64,000 nt of DNA from Multifurca ochricompacta (lineage: Eukaryota; Basidiomycota; Agaricomycetes; Russulales; Russulaceae). Positions 35,535-46,806 of the stretch are shown one piece after another. Within the stretch, counting starts at the first letter, position 1. The number at the start of each line of letters is the position of its first letter. The DNA lies in assembly GCA_022496185.1 (NCBI GenBank), contig WTXG01000208.1:1-64000 (forward strand), read 5' to 3'. Made by a program: the position numbers and the translations under genes. The notes under the pieces were generated by a model. The model was not told the DNA's origin. It ran no database searches and saw only the letters and a program-made list of their open reading frames with translations.

Positions 35535-35744
35535 TTCCTTTTCTAGAGCGTGGGTTAGGGTCTTACTTAAGGTCCCTTTGCCGGAGTGCGTGTGGGCCAA
35601 CACACATAAGAATTAATCTCACCTTTGCCGAGATCTGCCTCCACTCTGCTCCCTCCCCCTCTGGCTGGCGACTGGTAGAAACAGAAGGCATACAAATTGA
35701 ATACCTGTGGACTGCTGATTACTGGGAGTGTTGCACACAGGTCC

Positions 35745-36350
35745 TTCCATGTGCGTCAGTTCGGGTTTGGGTCAAGTTCAATCAAGGCAGTCAAGATATG
35801 TAAGTGTCAAGTCAAGTCAAGACATCACAGTGCATGGCTGGTGTGGATCAAGGCAACAAGTCTGAATGTCGCATGTGAAGTCAGGGTGTTCAGATAGCAA
35901 GGCAAGAGCCTTTGCTGGAGCTACTGGTGAGCCAAACCCTCTCAAGTCACATCTTGGAAGAGGGCTGAAGGGACTTCCTAAGGACCTTTGATTGGTACAA
36001 GGAGAACAGACTTAGTCTGTCCTAAGATTTATTGTAGTCCTTAAATACAATGTATCTACTATGAAGTCATAGTCTAGAGTCTTGTACAAATGATATCATA
36101 CTAAGTCACAATGGTCATGACATCATCTATGAGATCATCCTAAGGTCACAAGGTCTATGACATCAACTATGAGATCATCAACCAGATGACATGGGAGTTG
36201 AATCCCTTGTCCAGACTATGGCCATCAGATAAGTGGATCTGATAAGGTATATGGTGAAAGAAAGGGACATAGCAGACAGAAAAAGAGAGAAAATGTGAAA
36301 TAATAGCAAGAAAGTGTCACAGGGAGACCACCTCTTGTAACCATTGCCCA
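35745..36350. mobile_element. LTR-like non-coding remnant inside the proline-rich ORF
   Basis: Coding character is lost here and resumes at about 36350. The stretch contains caagtcaagtcaag, an acaaggagaacagactta block and a aagtcatagtctagag block that resemble, in reverse orientation, parts of 44690-45350. This suggests a shared LTR family, possibly a solo LTR. Exact ends were not resolved. Confidence 0.35.
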
Positions 36351-36893
36351 TTCCTTGTCAACCCTCCCATCTTCACAGACCCCCCTTACCTCCCCACCTA
36401 TGCTGAACTCTCCCCCTCCCCAGAACCAGAGGAGCTCACATTCCCTACCCTTTCCCTTGCAGCAGTCACTCAAGAAGAATGCCTCACCCAGGTCCAGACA
36501 GCCTTAATTGGTACCACCACCACCTGGTCTGACCTTGAAACTCCCACAGAGAATACCTCAGACTTTGAAGAGAGTTCTCCTGTATCCAGATGACACTGCC
36601 TCTGTGAGATTGATCTTTGCACCTGTAATTATCACCCAGAAACCCCCCCTACCCCCCCAGGCATAGTGTTGTGGAGGCCTTCTGCCTTTGATATGTACTT
36701 ACCTTCACATTACTCAATCTAAGTAGGGAAAGGAAATAAAAAGAGACTCCTTTGCATCGTGGCTAGTATTACTGACTGGGCTATCAACCTGGCATCCCAA
36801 CACAGAAGAAGTCAGTCCAACTCCCCCCAAGATAGAAGAAGAAACCCTAGAAGATGCAGCAGTAACAATACACCAGCCACACCTGCCCCTCAT

Positions 36894-37406
36894 TGTGAAA
36901 CAGGCATGAGGTGCAGCATACTGACTGTAACTGTTAGTTGTACTAGACAAAGACAAGTTAACTTCAGAGGTGAAGGAAACTCTATTATACTATACTACTG
37001 ACCTAGACAAAGACAAGTTACTACTAAGAGCGTTAGTCTCAAGGTATGATAGTAAGTAAGAGAAGGGACTTACACTTCAGAGGTGAAGGAAACTCTGAAG
37101 TGTAAGAGACGAAACAGACACCCTTATATACTATCCAAGGGATGGTCTGTGCACTGGGAATAAGTCCACAAGTGCCAGACAAAGTCCAAACAGTAAACAA
37201 GAGGGAATAAGGCCATTGGCCAGTAAGGAATCACATGCTTGTACATCGTTACTAAGGTACATCAGTCAGCTACTGCAGAATGTGAGAAGGAAAGTAATAA
37301 TGATATGGTAAATAGTCCGAAACTCCAATATCTAATCTAGTCCACAAAGTAGCTAATCTAATCTCCTGATGCCTGAAGCATCACTGAACATCTCCTGTGT
37401 TCAACA
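36894..37406 (-). mobile_element. Ty1/copia 3' LTR (left LTR)
   Basis: 513-bp LTR (plus strand: tgtgaaacaggcatg ... ctgtgttcaaca). A polypurine tract, atggaggga on the minus strand, lies immediately inside it at 37407-37415. It contains the pre-insertion site ggacttac (37066-37073), occupied by a MITE in the right LTR. Confidence 0.9.
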
Positions 37407-37705
37407 TCCCTCCATGCTGAAGGCATCTGGTCATAGATGTGGAATGAATTGAATGAGCACACTGCCATTACAGTTGAATGAGCATATCGCCAGCCAACAA
37501 TGTTGAGAATGAGTCGACGAGAAGCATGGTTTGTGAGTTTTGCATACAAGTTGTAGATTCGCTTATGCAAGCTGAACGCTTGACATATTTGAATGTCCAC
37601 TTCTGGCATACACACCACTTGCATCACTCTTGAGGTCGAGAACATACTCATGTTGCATGGTGGGAAAGTGAGACTGGTATACAAAGTCTCCAAATTCCAG
37701 CTTTT

Positions 37706-40700
37706 TCATTCCAGCACTAATCCAAGTCCATTGACCATGGTTTCAAAGGATGCTCTTGGCAGAGACTTAGTAAAACCATCTGCCAGCATCTTGCCAGTGG
37801 GAGTTCGCACTAAGTCAATTATGTGCAATTCTATGTATCCCCTAATGGTATAGTACTTGATGGGTATGTGCTTTGACCACCTTCCTGTGACAGGGTTTAA
37901 TGCTAAATCCACAGCACCCTTATTATCACAGTGGAGTAGTATAGGGGAGGATACCTCATACCCTAATTCCTCCATAAAAGTCCTATACCATGCTGCCTGA
38001 TTTGCAGCCTCAGAGAGGCTCATATATTCAGCCTCTGTGGTGGACTGTGCTACTGTCTTCTGCTTTCTGGAACACCAGGATATGGCACCATTTGCTAAGA
38101 AGAACATGTAGCCTGAGGTTGAGTGACAGTCCTCTTGATCTCCCCATGAGGAATCTGCATAACCATGAAGGCCACTCTCCCCATTCCCTCCAGAATACCA
38201 CAACTTGCAGTCTTTTGTACTATTTAAATATTTTAAGACATATTTTGCAAGTCACATGTGATCTTGTGAGGGGTTGGAAGCATATTGGCTAAGGCGCGCC
38301 ACAGCAAAACTGATGTTGGGTCTGCTTCCAATCTGCACCCAAAGCAGAGACCCCATCAACTGTTGGTACTTCTTTATTTCAGAAGTAGATGCCTGGCCGT
38401 CAAACTTGACCAGATGAACATCAGCGCCAGAGGGAAGAGGAGTATATACTTGGTTGGAATCCCTCATCCCAAACTTCTCAATAATAGATAAAACATAGGC
38501 TGCTTGGTCAATTTCCAGTGTCTTATTAGGACAATCCCTGGTGATGTTAACTCCAAGGTATGACTGGATCTCTCCCAAGTCAGTCATTTCATATCGATTA
38601 GATAGAGATGACTTCAGCCACGTTATCTAATCATTGGAAGATCCAAGTATAGTAATGTCATCTACATAGAGAATGACATAGAGTGAATCATCCTCCTCCT
38701 TATGATGAAACACATATACTCCTGCATCAGAGTACATTCGAGTAAAGCCCAGTTCATTAAGAACTGCATGGAACTGTAAATTCCATGCTCGAGAAGCTTG
38801 TTTGAGGCCATATAGTGCTTTTTGCAGCCTACAAACTTTGGACTCTTGACCAGCAATGATGAAACCAACTGGTTGCTCCATATATATTTCCTCATCCAGA
38901 TCGCCATGTAGGAATGCCAATTTGACATCCATTTGGTGGATTTCCCAATCCTCTAGCATAGCTAGTGCTAGTAATAATCTAAGAGATTCAAATCTGGCGA
39001 CTGGGGAAAATGTTTCGTCAAAGTCCACCCCTTCTATTTGGGTGAATCCTTTTGCCACGAGCCTAGCACAAAACCGTCCATCTGGTTTCAGCTTAAAAAC
39101 CCATTTTGACTTGACTGCCTTTCTTCCTTTCGGAAGATCCTCAAGGCACCACACATTAAGTTTATCTAAGGCATCAATTTCATATTTACATGCCTCAAGC
39201 CATTCACTGGCATTGTCAGACTGCATTGCCTCCTGAAAAGTCAGGGGGTCTCTGTAAGAGACTCCTGCAGCATTTAACAGTTCCATATGACCAAGTCTGG
39301 AAGAACCCTGCACAAACTCAGCATTATCCTCATTATAAAATCGAGGATTCAGGCGACGTGAACGTCTGGGATGGGCAGTATCAAGACCTAAGTCTTCTTG
39401 CACAGCCCTATCACATTGCTGAGATCATGGACTTTCCCTAGTAAAAACTGGTTGGGGAAGTCTTCCAACATTCTTCTTGGATGATCTTTTGGCACGGGTT
39501 CTCTGAGGGAGTTCAGATGGTTCCATGACTTGGGATGGAGGTGTCTGATAGATAGTGACATCATGTGTGTCTACTTCATTATTGGGTGTGGTAGGCTCAG
39601 GATTTAATTGAGGAGGTTCCACTACCTCCTGTTCCTCAACCTGGGCATCCTTGTCTTCAGGAGCCTGAGGAACTGTGGCATTTGCTGGTTGAGGCTGGAC
39701 AGGCCTCTCAACTTCTAACACAAAAGGCGTAACTTTTTCCTTTTGCTTTCCCTTGCTGTCCTTGACAAGGTTGGATGGGAAGGATCCTTCATCAAATGTC
39801 ACATCTCTTGACAATATGAAGGATCAAGTATGCATATCCCAAAGGAGATATCCTTTAGAGTGGGGTGCATACCCAACAAAGACTGTTTCCCTGGCTTTGT
39901 GATCCAGTTTACATCTTTTATCCTCTGGGACAGTGTAATAGGCTAAGCAGCCAAATATTTTAAAGTAGGAGATGTCTGGAATGTCCCCATCCAGAAGCTC
40001 AAGCAGTGTCCTCCACTTATTAGAGCAGATAGGCATTCTATTGTATATGTGACAGGCTGTTTGCACTGCACATTCCCAGAAACCAAGGGAAAGACCAGCA
40101 TGATGCAGCATACTGGTAGCCTTTTCCATGATGGTTCTGTTGAACCTTTCAGCCCTTCCATTCTGTTGTGGGGAATATGGCATTGTCAATTTATGCTCTA
40201 TGCCAGCCTGCTCAAGTATTGACTTCAGCTCCCTATTGACAAATTCACCACCTTGGTCTGTGTGTAAGGTCTTTATTTTCTTGTCTGTTTTATTTTCCAA
40301 GAATGCCTTAATGTTACAGAAAACCAATGTAAATTCACTTTTAGCTTTCATAGCAACAACTAGAGCTGTCCTGCTAAAGTTGTCTATGAAAGTGGCGAAG
40401 TATAGGTTCCCTTGAATTGAAGTACATTGTAAAGGACCAACTAGGTCACTATGAATGACTTCCAAGGGTGCTGAAGCTCTCTTTTGAGAGGGAGGGAATG
40501 GAAGACGGTGTGATTTTCCCATTTCACAGCCATAACATGGCTTGTCTTCCACTTGGCTATTATCTATGCTAAGGCCTTTTACAGCCTTAGGAGCATGTCT
40601 TTTGAGGGCCTCTTTTGACATATGACCCATTCACAAATGCCAGGTTTCAAGGCTACTTGATGCAGATTTGTGGGAAGCAGTATTTAAATTCTGCATAGTC

Positions 40701-42063
40701 TTCCCAAGGACCCAATAAAGTCCCATAGCCTTGACACCTTCTGCTATTATTGCATTATCATATTTTATTCTGACCTCAGATGGAGTGAATTCCACTGAGC
40801 CGCCTTTGTCTGTGATGCAGCTAGTTGACAGTATTCTTTCACTGCCAGGCATATAGTAGACATTATTTAACTCTAACTCATAATTATTACGAGTTTTGAG
40901 AATGACTTTGCCTGTTCCTTTGACTTGGACTATGGAGCCATCACCAATTGTCACCTGGTGTCCTGTATGTGGGAGATATTCAGAAAATCTTCTAAATATG
41001 GTGTAAATGAGTGGTGGCTCCGCTGTCCATCATCCAAGGGTTGCTGCCATCATTGACTTCTTGCATATGTTCGGTCAAAGAATAAAGTGAAATGCAAGGT
41101 GTCTCATGCACCTCCTGTATTCTGCCACTACCATTAACTACGGTAGCTACTTGTGTGGAGTTTGTTTGTACACTGGGCCTTGCCCCTTCCTCTTGTTGCC
41201 CTTTTTGCCTGCATCAGCATTGGCTCTGTCCTGTTTCCTTTGCCGACATTCATTAGACTTGTGGCCTGGCTTCTGGCAATAGAAGCAGGTGACATCATTG
41301 GACGATGATGCACCTACAGGTTGTGGCATGAAATTTGTTTGTTTTTTGTTTTTATTTTTGTTGACATGGGCTGCCTTGTTAAGGGCAGCCCCAACACCAC
41401 TCCCTGTGGGGCCAGCTAGTCAGCTTTCCTCATTTAGGAACCTTTGTACAAGGTCCTGAGGGGAAAGGCGGTCAGGGGACCTGACGCCAGGATTGAGCCA
41501 GCAATGGCATTGTAGGATGGAGGCAGGGATTGGAGCAAAATAAAGCTCATCTGGAGATCAGAGATCTCCATCCCGTTCTCTTTAAGAGTACTCCTCACAT
41601 CCAACACATGCTGCAACTGGGGCCTAAATTGTTTGCCTTCCTCCAAATGGAAGGATGAAACAGAGCACCACAGATTGTAGGTGGCCATGCTTCCTACTGA
41701 GCTGTAGAGCGATTCCAATCGCTCATACTTGGCATTGACAGTTGGGTATGTCCTGTCAGAGGCAATTTGAGAGTATGTTTCTGGTGATGTTACCATCACC
41801 AGAACTCCCATGAGGACTTCCTCCACTCTGTTCCACTCTAGGTACATAGGCTCCAACCATTGTGCAAAGTGTTTGGCATACTCATCATCCTTTTCACCAT
41901 CTTCTGGCTTGAGCAGATTCAGGAATTCAGGGGCATCATGAGTTATGTGCCTCTTCATCCCATTAATCCTCAACAAGGCGGTGAAAGACACTGACCATTG
42001 CTGCCAATTTGAGCCATCAAGTTTGTCGAACTTGAAGGTGGGAGGGAAGACGATGGAAGACAT
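37706..42063 (-). pseudogene. Ty1/copia Gag-Pol polyprotein, disabled by several stops
   Basis: Gag begins MSSIVFPPTFKFDKLDGSNW at 42063, followed by the zinc knuckle CFYCQKPGHKSNEC (about 41280). A protease motif MDSGATTHL lies near 41015. GAG-pre-integrase WHL-MGHMSKEAL is at 40630. Integrase has HSDLVGPLQ, HTDQGGEFVN and SPQQNGRAERFN. Reverse transcriptase has WVFKLKPDG, MDVKLAFLHGDLDEEIYM and YVDDITIL (38660-39250). RNase H has YADSSWGDQEDCHS and TTEAEYMSL. In-frame stops: TGA at 40631-40633, 39824-39826, 39425-39427 and 38252-38254 (each explained by CGA to TGA) and TAG at 38627-38629. Frame changes also occur between Gag and the protease. Domain order PR-IN-RT-RH identifies copia. Confidence 0.95.
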
Positions 42064-43308
42064 TTGAGATGATTTTTAAGGTTGATCCTGGTTCCAAGGA
42101 GTAATTAGAACCAGTCGTCCAGGTCTCATTTAAGAGGGCCCATCCATTCTGTGGCACTATGCTACAGAACTTAAAGAAGTCCTGCCTCTGATGTGCAACT
42201 TCTAAGTAGTATAGTAAGCTGTCTAGCACCATCTACAACAAGTCCTAAGCCCACATCAGGGGGACATTGTGTAAATAGATGGGGAGTCATGTCATGGAGG
42301 AGCCACAAGTTCCACTAGAGACAAAGGGTATAGAGCCCTTCCTCTAGTGCTGGTGGTGGAGTCCATGATTAAGCCCTAGATGATTGGGGCCATGACTATA
42401 GTAGACTATCTGGTTTCCTCTGGTTGGAGGCAGGAGTGCCCACAGCCGAATGGTCATTCATCATGTTTTTTTGGCACCCTACAGGCAGCTCCTTGGACTT
42501 TATACAATGTAAGAGCACCATCCCGAACTTTTTTTGACACGATTTAACCAAATCCCCTTCCCCCTCCTCCCTCCCCATACCACTCCTCTTTTCTTCCTCT
42601 TTGCCTCACCCACTTATCAATCACTCTTCTTTTTTTTTTTTTTGTTATTTCCTTTCTTAGATCTCTATGGTTCGTCTGGGGCATAAATCAAATGGTTCAC
42701 AAGACCTGCTGATTCAGAGATCTGAATCTCCCTTGGCAGATGTGCGCCATTGTAAGACGCCCTGGCGGACCCCCAACAAAGGCAGCGGGTACTTCTGCCC
42801 AGAGACAAAACCTTCTAGCTACTGTGTATCTACTATAGTAGTTCAAGCCTACTTGTATCAAGCCCAAGCATCATGGGAGTGACTACCCATGCCTTGTTCT
42901 AGACCCTAAACTCTACCTGCAGGTCACTAAACCTGGCTTATGGATTGAGCCAAGCATTGACTGAACCTATAGCCCCAAGCCTTCTGGGCAAGTGGCCTAC
43001 TAAGACTATGGATGGGATGAAAACCCAGCTACAACTAAGAATACTATTTACTTAGAGCGCACATGAGGAGCTCAAGGTGTTTCACCTGCTTAGGGTCCCT
43101 CATCACCTCTTGCTAGAATCCCCTGAGGGACTAGCCAGACAGATCAAGGTGGGCACATAAAGCGCACCACCTTGTGGACAGTTAAGGGCAAGGAAAGGAA
43201 ATTGAAGCTCACTGTTTAAGGGTGATTGGGAACAAGAAGTCTTGAAGCAGTGAGCTTGAAGAAGTGATGGACTGATCAAAATATAGAACAGATCAGTAAA
43301 GCGTGGCC
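42064..43308 (-). mobile_element. Copia leader, with an internal insertion of about 335 bp
   Basis: Untranslated leader between the primer-binding site and gag. Compared with the plus-oriented copy (31877-32793), a segment at about 42430-42765 is extra; it includes a polyT run (42629-42643) and the sequence cagcccaagtt-type host-like DNA without recognised coding function. Confidence 0.65.
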
Positions 43309-43321
43309 AGGGCCCATAACC
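43309..43321 (-). other. Copia primer-binding site (half-tRNA type)
   Basis: Directly inside the 5' LTR the minus strand reads ggttatgggccct. This complements the anticodon stem-loop of eukaryotic initiator tRNA-Met (gggctcataaccc) with one change, as in copia-type elements primed by a tRNA half. Confidence 0.7.
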
Positions 43322-44344
43322 TGTGAAACAGGCATGAGGCGCAGCATACTGACTGTAACTGTTAGTTGTACTAGACAAAGACAAGTTAACTTCAGAGGTG
43401 AAGGAAACTCTTTTATACTATACTACTGACCTAGACAAAGACAAGTTACTACTAAGAGCATTAGTCTCAAGGTATGATAGTAAGTAAGAGAAGGGACTTA
43501 CTAGTGATGTTCCGGCCCGGCTTGGCCCAAAAGCCGCGGCTTTGGCTCAGCCTGAGGCGGCTCCGGCTTTCCTGAAGTCTGGGCCGAGCCAAAGCCGCCA
43601 CAGACGGCTTGGCCCTGGCCCGGCTTGGCCCAAGCTGCGGCTTTTGGCAGAGAAAATTTTATGACATATAACCAGTAGTTATAGTTCAGCTAATCCAAAT
43701 CTGACTTAGTGTGTTATGTATTGCAAAGCTATATCGAAGAAAAAGTTTGAAATGCTGTGATAAACATGATCACGTGACCCAAATCAACCACTTTGTGATC
43801 AGATTTCTACTGATTTTGACGATTGCTATTGCACTTGTATGTGCTGTTGAAAGCCGCGGCCTGAGCCGGCGGCTTTGGCTTTTAGTTTCTCTGAGCCGGG
43901 CCAAAGCCCTTGCTGGGCCATCACAATGGCCTGGCTTGGCCCGGCCCAAACAGGCCTGGCTTGGCCCGGCTTCCGGCTTTGAGCCAGGCCAGGCACATCA
44001 CTAGGACTTACACTTCAGAGGTGAAGGAAACTCTGAAGTGTAAGAGATGAAACAGACACCCTTATATACTATCCAAGGGATGGTCTGTGCACTGGGAATA
44101 AGTCCACAAGTGCCAGACAAAGTCCAAACAGTAAACAAGAGGGAATAAGGCCATTGGCCAGTAAGGAATCACATGCTTGTACATCGTTACTAAGGTACAT
44201 CAGTCAGCTACTGCGGAATGTGAGAAGGAAAGTAATAATGATATGGTAAATAGTCCGAAACTCTGATATCTAATCTAGTCCACAAAGTAGCTAATCTAAT
44301 CTCCTGATGCCTGAAGCATCACCAAACATCTCCTGTGTTCAACA
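43322..44344 (-). mobile_element. Ty1/copia 5' LTR (right LTR), interrupted by a MITE
   Basis: Same LTR as 36894-37406. The length of 1023 bp equals 513 plus the 502-bp MITE plus the 8-bp duplication. The two LTRs differ at only a few positions (for example aggtgc against aggcgc). Flanking pentanucleotides do not match (ctcat on the left, ccaag on the right). Confidence 0.9.
43502..44003. mobile_element. hAT-type MITE, 502 bp, CpG-rich copy in the copia LTR
   Basis: Ends tagtgatgttccggccc and ggcctggcac-type catcacta, with 8-bp duplication ggacttac at 43494-43501 and 44004-44011. The sister LTR at 37066 has a single ggacttac and no element, proving insertion. Reverse orientation relative to the 30011 copy. 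Confidence 0.95.
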
Positions 44345-45779
44345 CCAAGAGTGTCAGCTATCCAAGTATCAGATATGATACCAAGTTCTCTTTTCATCAT
44401 TGTATTCTACCAGTTGGTATCTTCTGTTGTAATAGACATAGTATCCAAACTCAGATTCAAAATCTTTCCAGGTGGCAGAGCCAAGTGTCTGTTGTGAAAG
44501 ATTATCTTCTTCTCTGTGTTTGATGAGTTCTTCTTTGAACAAGGTCTGACTGCAGCTGGTAGAAGCCACAGTGAGAGACTTGACTTGATATTATGTCTGG
44601 TGTGAGATGTCCTGCATGACTTGTGCAACAGCTTTGTTTGGGGGTTTCAGATAAGGAGTCAATGGGCTCCTTGGAGTTATAGACAGGACAAGTCAAAGTC
44701 AAAGAGGCTGTTCTCTAAGACAATGTTGAGCAGGAAGTGCCAGAAGCACTGAGACAACCAAGTCAAAGTTCAAAGGGACTGTCCAGAAGACAAATACCAA
44801 TGTATTCAATAAGTCAAGTCTGAGGTCTACAGTGTAGGTACAGCAGGCTTATATACATAAGCAAAGGTGATTATCTAATGCAATATCTCAGAGAAGGGTG
44901 GGTCCCAAATACCCAGAAGCGGAGGGCATAACATCTGGCTTCTGATAGGGAATTAAGTAAGTGTCTGGTTGTAAAGATAAGAAGATAAGGATGGAATCAT
45001 AATGGGGTCAGCAAATGTGACAATTATTTCGCATTTTTACCTTGTTTCAGTTCTCCTATGCCAAATCCCTTACATTTCCACAGCTTCAACAGCTTCATTG
45101 AATGGTCAAAGTCCTTATGACCACCTGTACAATATAGAGGGCACAACCCTCTTAGTCCACACAAACTCCAAGCTTCATATTAACTAGACTGTTCTTTACT
45201 GATACAACTATGACATAGCTATGACCTAGTCATGATATCATCTTGTAGAAGCCTAGGACAGTCTCCAGTAGTTTACTGAGCCTCCACCTGTATTTAAAGG
45301 CCATTAGTTTCAGAGACAGACCTTAAGTCTGTTCTCTTGTACCCAATACAGGTGTTACAGACTCACCAAAAGTCCTATTCCTCTTGAGCCCCTAAGCCAC
45401 ACCTTAGGAGTCTTCATCCCAGCTATCTTGTGACAGGACTGAGCATCCCTGTTCAATTTCACATCATGCGCACACCCGCTGCAACTTGTAGGGCTTGAAT
45501 ACCTAGGTGGTAACCTTGAGATCTTGATACTTGTCTTGCTATCCTTGATGCAAATTGACCTAGTACACAGCTAGCACCTGGCTGTGACAGCAAAGATAGC
45601 AAGAGGGGTCACGAGGGCAGGTCACAAGAGTAAGTCATGGGGGTAATTGTAAGAAGGGGATGTGATCAAAAAGTGTAGTGAAGGCAGAAGAGAAGGGTCC
45701 ACATTAGGAAGAGTAAAGAAAAGAGGGTCACTGGGTAAGGGTCATAACAACCTCAAAATATTACAAGAATAGATAAGAC
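44345..45779. other. Decayed retroelement-like DNA
   Basis: Minus-strand short frames (for example TLGSATWKDFESEFGYYVYY near 44470) look protein-like and could be Gag remnants, but none is long. Parts of 44690-45350 resemble 35745-36200 in reverse orientation. No intact gene. Confidence 0.35.
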
Positions 45780-45814
45780 AGCCCCTGGAGCAGATGATGG
45801 CAAGAGAGAGGATG

Positions 45815-45895
45815 GCAGCGATGACAACAATGATGACAATGATGACAATGGTGATGACAATGATGACAATGGTGATGACAATGATGACAATGAAG
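45815..45895 (+). repeat. gatgacaat minisatellite
   Basis: Tandem gatgacaat units with occasional ggt spacers, encoding an Asp/Asn-rich tract in the split ORF. Confidence 0.8.
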
Positions 45896-46212
45896 TACAG
45901 TAGCCCACAAAACTGTTCCAATGTTTGGCCATCCTGGAGAGATTGACCTACCACACAATGAGAATAATTTCCAAATTAGTAGAAATTAGTAGATGATAGT
46001 GTAGCATCTAAGCTTCAATTAGAGCCTATATAATGTCAATTGAGTCAGTGGTTCATGATATATAAAATGTTTTGTGAGGCATTATCATTGGAAAGTTTTG
46101 TGGCCAACATGTGAGATGACAAAACTGGTATCTGGTGGTCATGGGAATGCATTGACAGTCATGTGACAATGTTTAATAAGTTGAACACACACCAAATAAT
46201 CATCAACAACAC

Positions 46213-46590
46213 TTGCTTCTTACCATGCATGCCCTCTCTGCTGCCAAAAGGACTCACATCGTCTCCCTCCTCACTTCAGGCAAATCTGCCCATAAAGTGT
46301 CAACTATGACTGGCCATGGCACTATTATCATCTCAAGATGGGTCATAAATACTGCCCTTACCATCCCAAGTCAAATGGAGGGAGACCAAGGAAGCTGACA
46401 GAGAGAAATGCTCAGCATGCTGTTTGCCTTATCTCCTCTGGCAGGGCAGACACAGATGTGGAAGTGACTAGAGCACTTCAGAAGTTGTTAATGGGTTCCT
46501 CTATCAACATAAATGCCCATCCATCCTCCCATCAAATTTTCAAGCCATACCTGGCCCCTCCCATATCATACACCCCCATTCCATCATACA
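46213..46590 (+). pseudogene. Tc1/mariner transposase N-terminal fragment (left arm)
   Basis: Helix-turn-helix region: MHALSAAKRTHIVSLLTSGK and SAHKVSTMTGHGTIIISR, then after a one-base frame change KYCPYHPKSNGGRPRKL and TERNAQHAVCLISSGRADTD. The pattern (AKRxxIVxLLxxGxSxxxVxxMTG ... GRPRKL) is that of the paired-like DNA-binding domain of fungal Tc1 transposases. The DDE domain is absent. Confidence 0.75.
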
Positions 46591-46799
46591 GTAACCCACA
46601 AAACCATTCCAATGTTTAACCATCCTGAAGAGATTGACCAACCACACCATAGGAATAATTTCCAAAATTAGTAGAAATTGGTAGATGATATTGTATCATC
46701 TAAGTGTCACTTAGAGCCTATACTGATGTCAATTGAGTCAGTGGTTCATGATATATAAAATGTTTTGTGTAGCAATGTCATTGGATTGGTTTTGTGGCC
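46589..46799. mobile_element. Tc1/mariner MITE (211 bp) at the palindrome centre
   Basis: Ends cagtaacccacaaaaccatt and ggattggttttgtggcc (imperfect TIRs), flanked by TA at 46587-46588 and 46800-46801. It is homologous to the outer 210 bp of each arm of the fold-back. Confidence 0.8.
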
Positions 46800-46806
46800 T
46801 ATTCAC

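Larger units (their letters stand above)
35009..35600. repeat. 592-bp palindrome with 276-bp arms carrying two tRNA-like units
   Basis: 35009-35284 is the near-exact reverse complement of 35325-35600, with a 40-nt central loop (35285-35324). Outer ends are ttggcccacacgcactccgg and ccggagtgcgtgtgggccaa. Only scattered differences separate the arms. The palindrome interrupts the proline-rich ORF. If transcribed through, it would form a long hairpin RNA. Confidence 0.9.
33413..36594 (+). pseudogene. Proline-rich ORF of an unclassified LTR element, interrupted by later insertions
   Basis: An uninterrupted ORF of 353 codons (33413-34474) starts MSQNSSPLSHPSDQAASPPY. It has a proline-rich first third and a globular-looking remainder (FHIIPIRPHIDRFLRSTYYP, LLVYSWNTSIAHLHHSLSPE). 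Coding-like sequence continues at about 34570-35050 (HDDGQAEGWCDIDTIYLPL, ETLVLRGECLYYLSTFRLDH), resumes after the palindrome (about 35610-35740), and again at 36350-36594 (YAELSPSPEPEELTFPTLS). No zinc knuckle, protease, RT or integrase motif is visible. It could be a Gag-like protein of a non-autonomous LTR element; no family was recognised. Confidence 0.4.

Noticed and set aside
35186..35803. Apparent proteins such as CSSVVRAPDPDCPEVLGS on both strands
   Set aside because: They are translations of the palindrome arms and the tRNA-like unit. Identical peptides arise on opposite strands only because the DNA is palindromic.
45761..45958. His/Cys-rich minus-strand ORF with repeated HCHHCHHHCH
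   Set aside because: Shadow of the gatgacaat minisatellite, which encodes an Asp/Asn tract on the plus strand.
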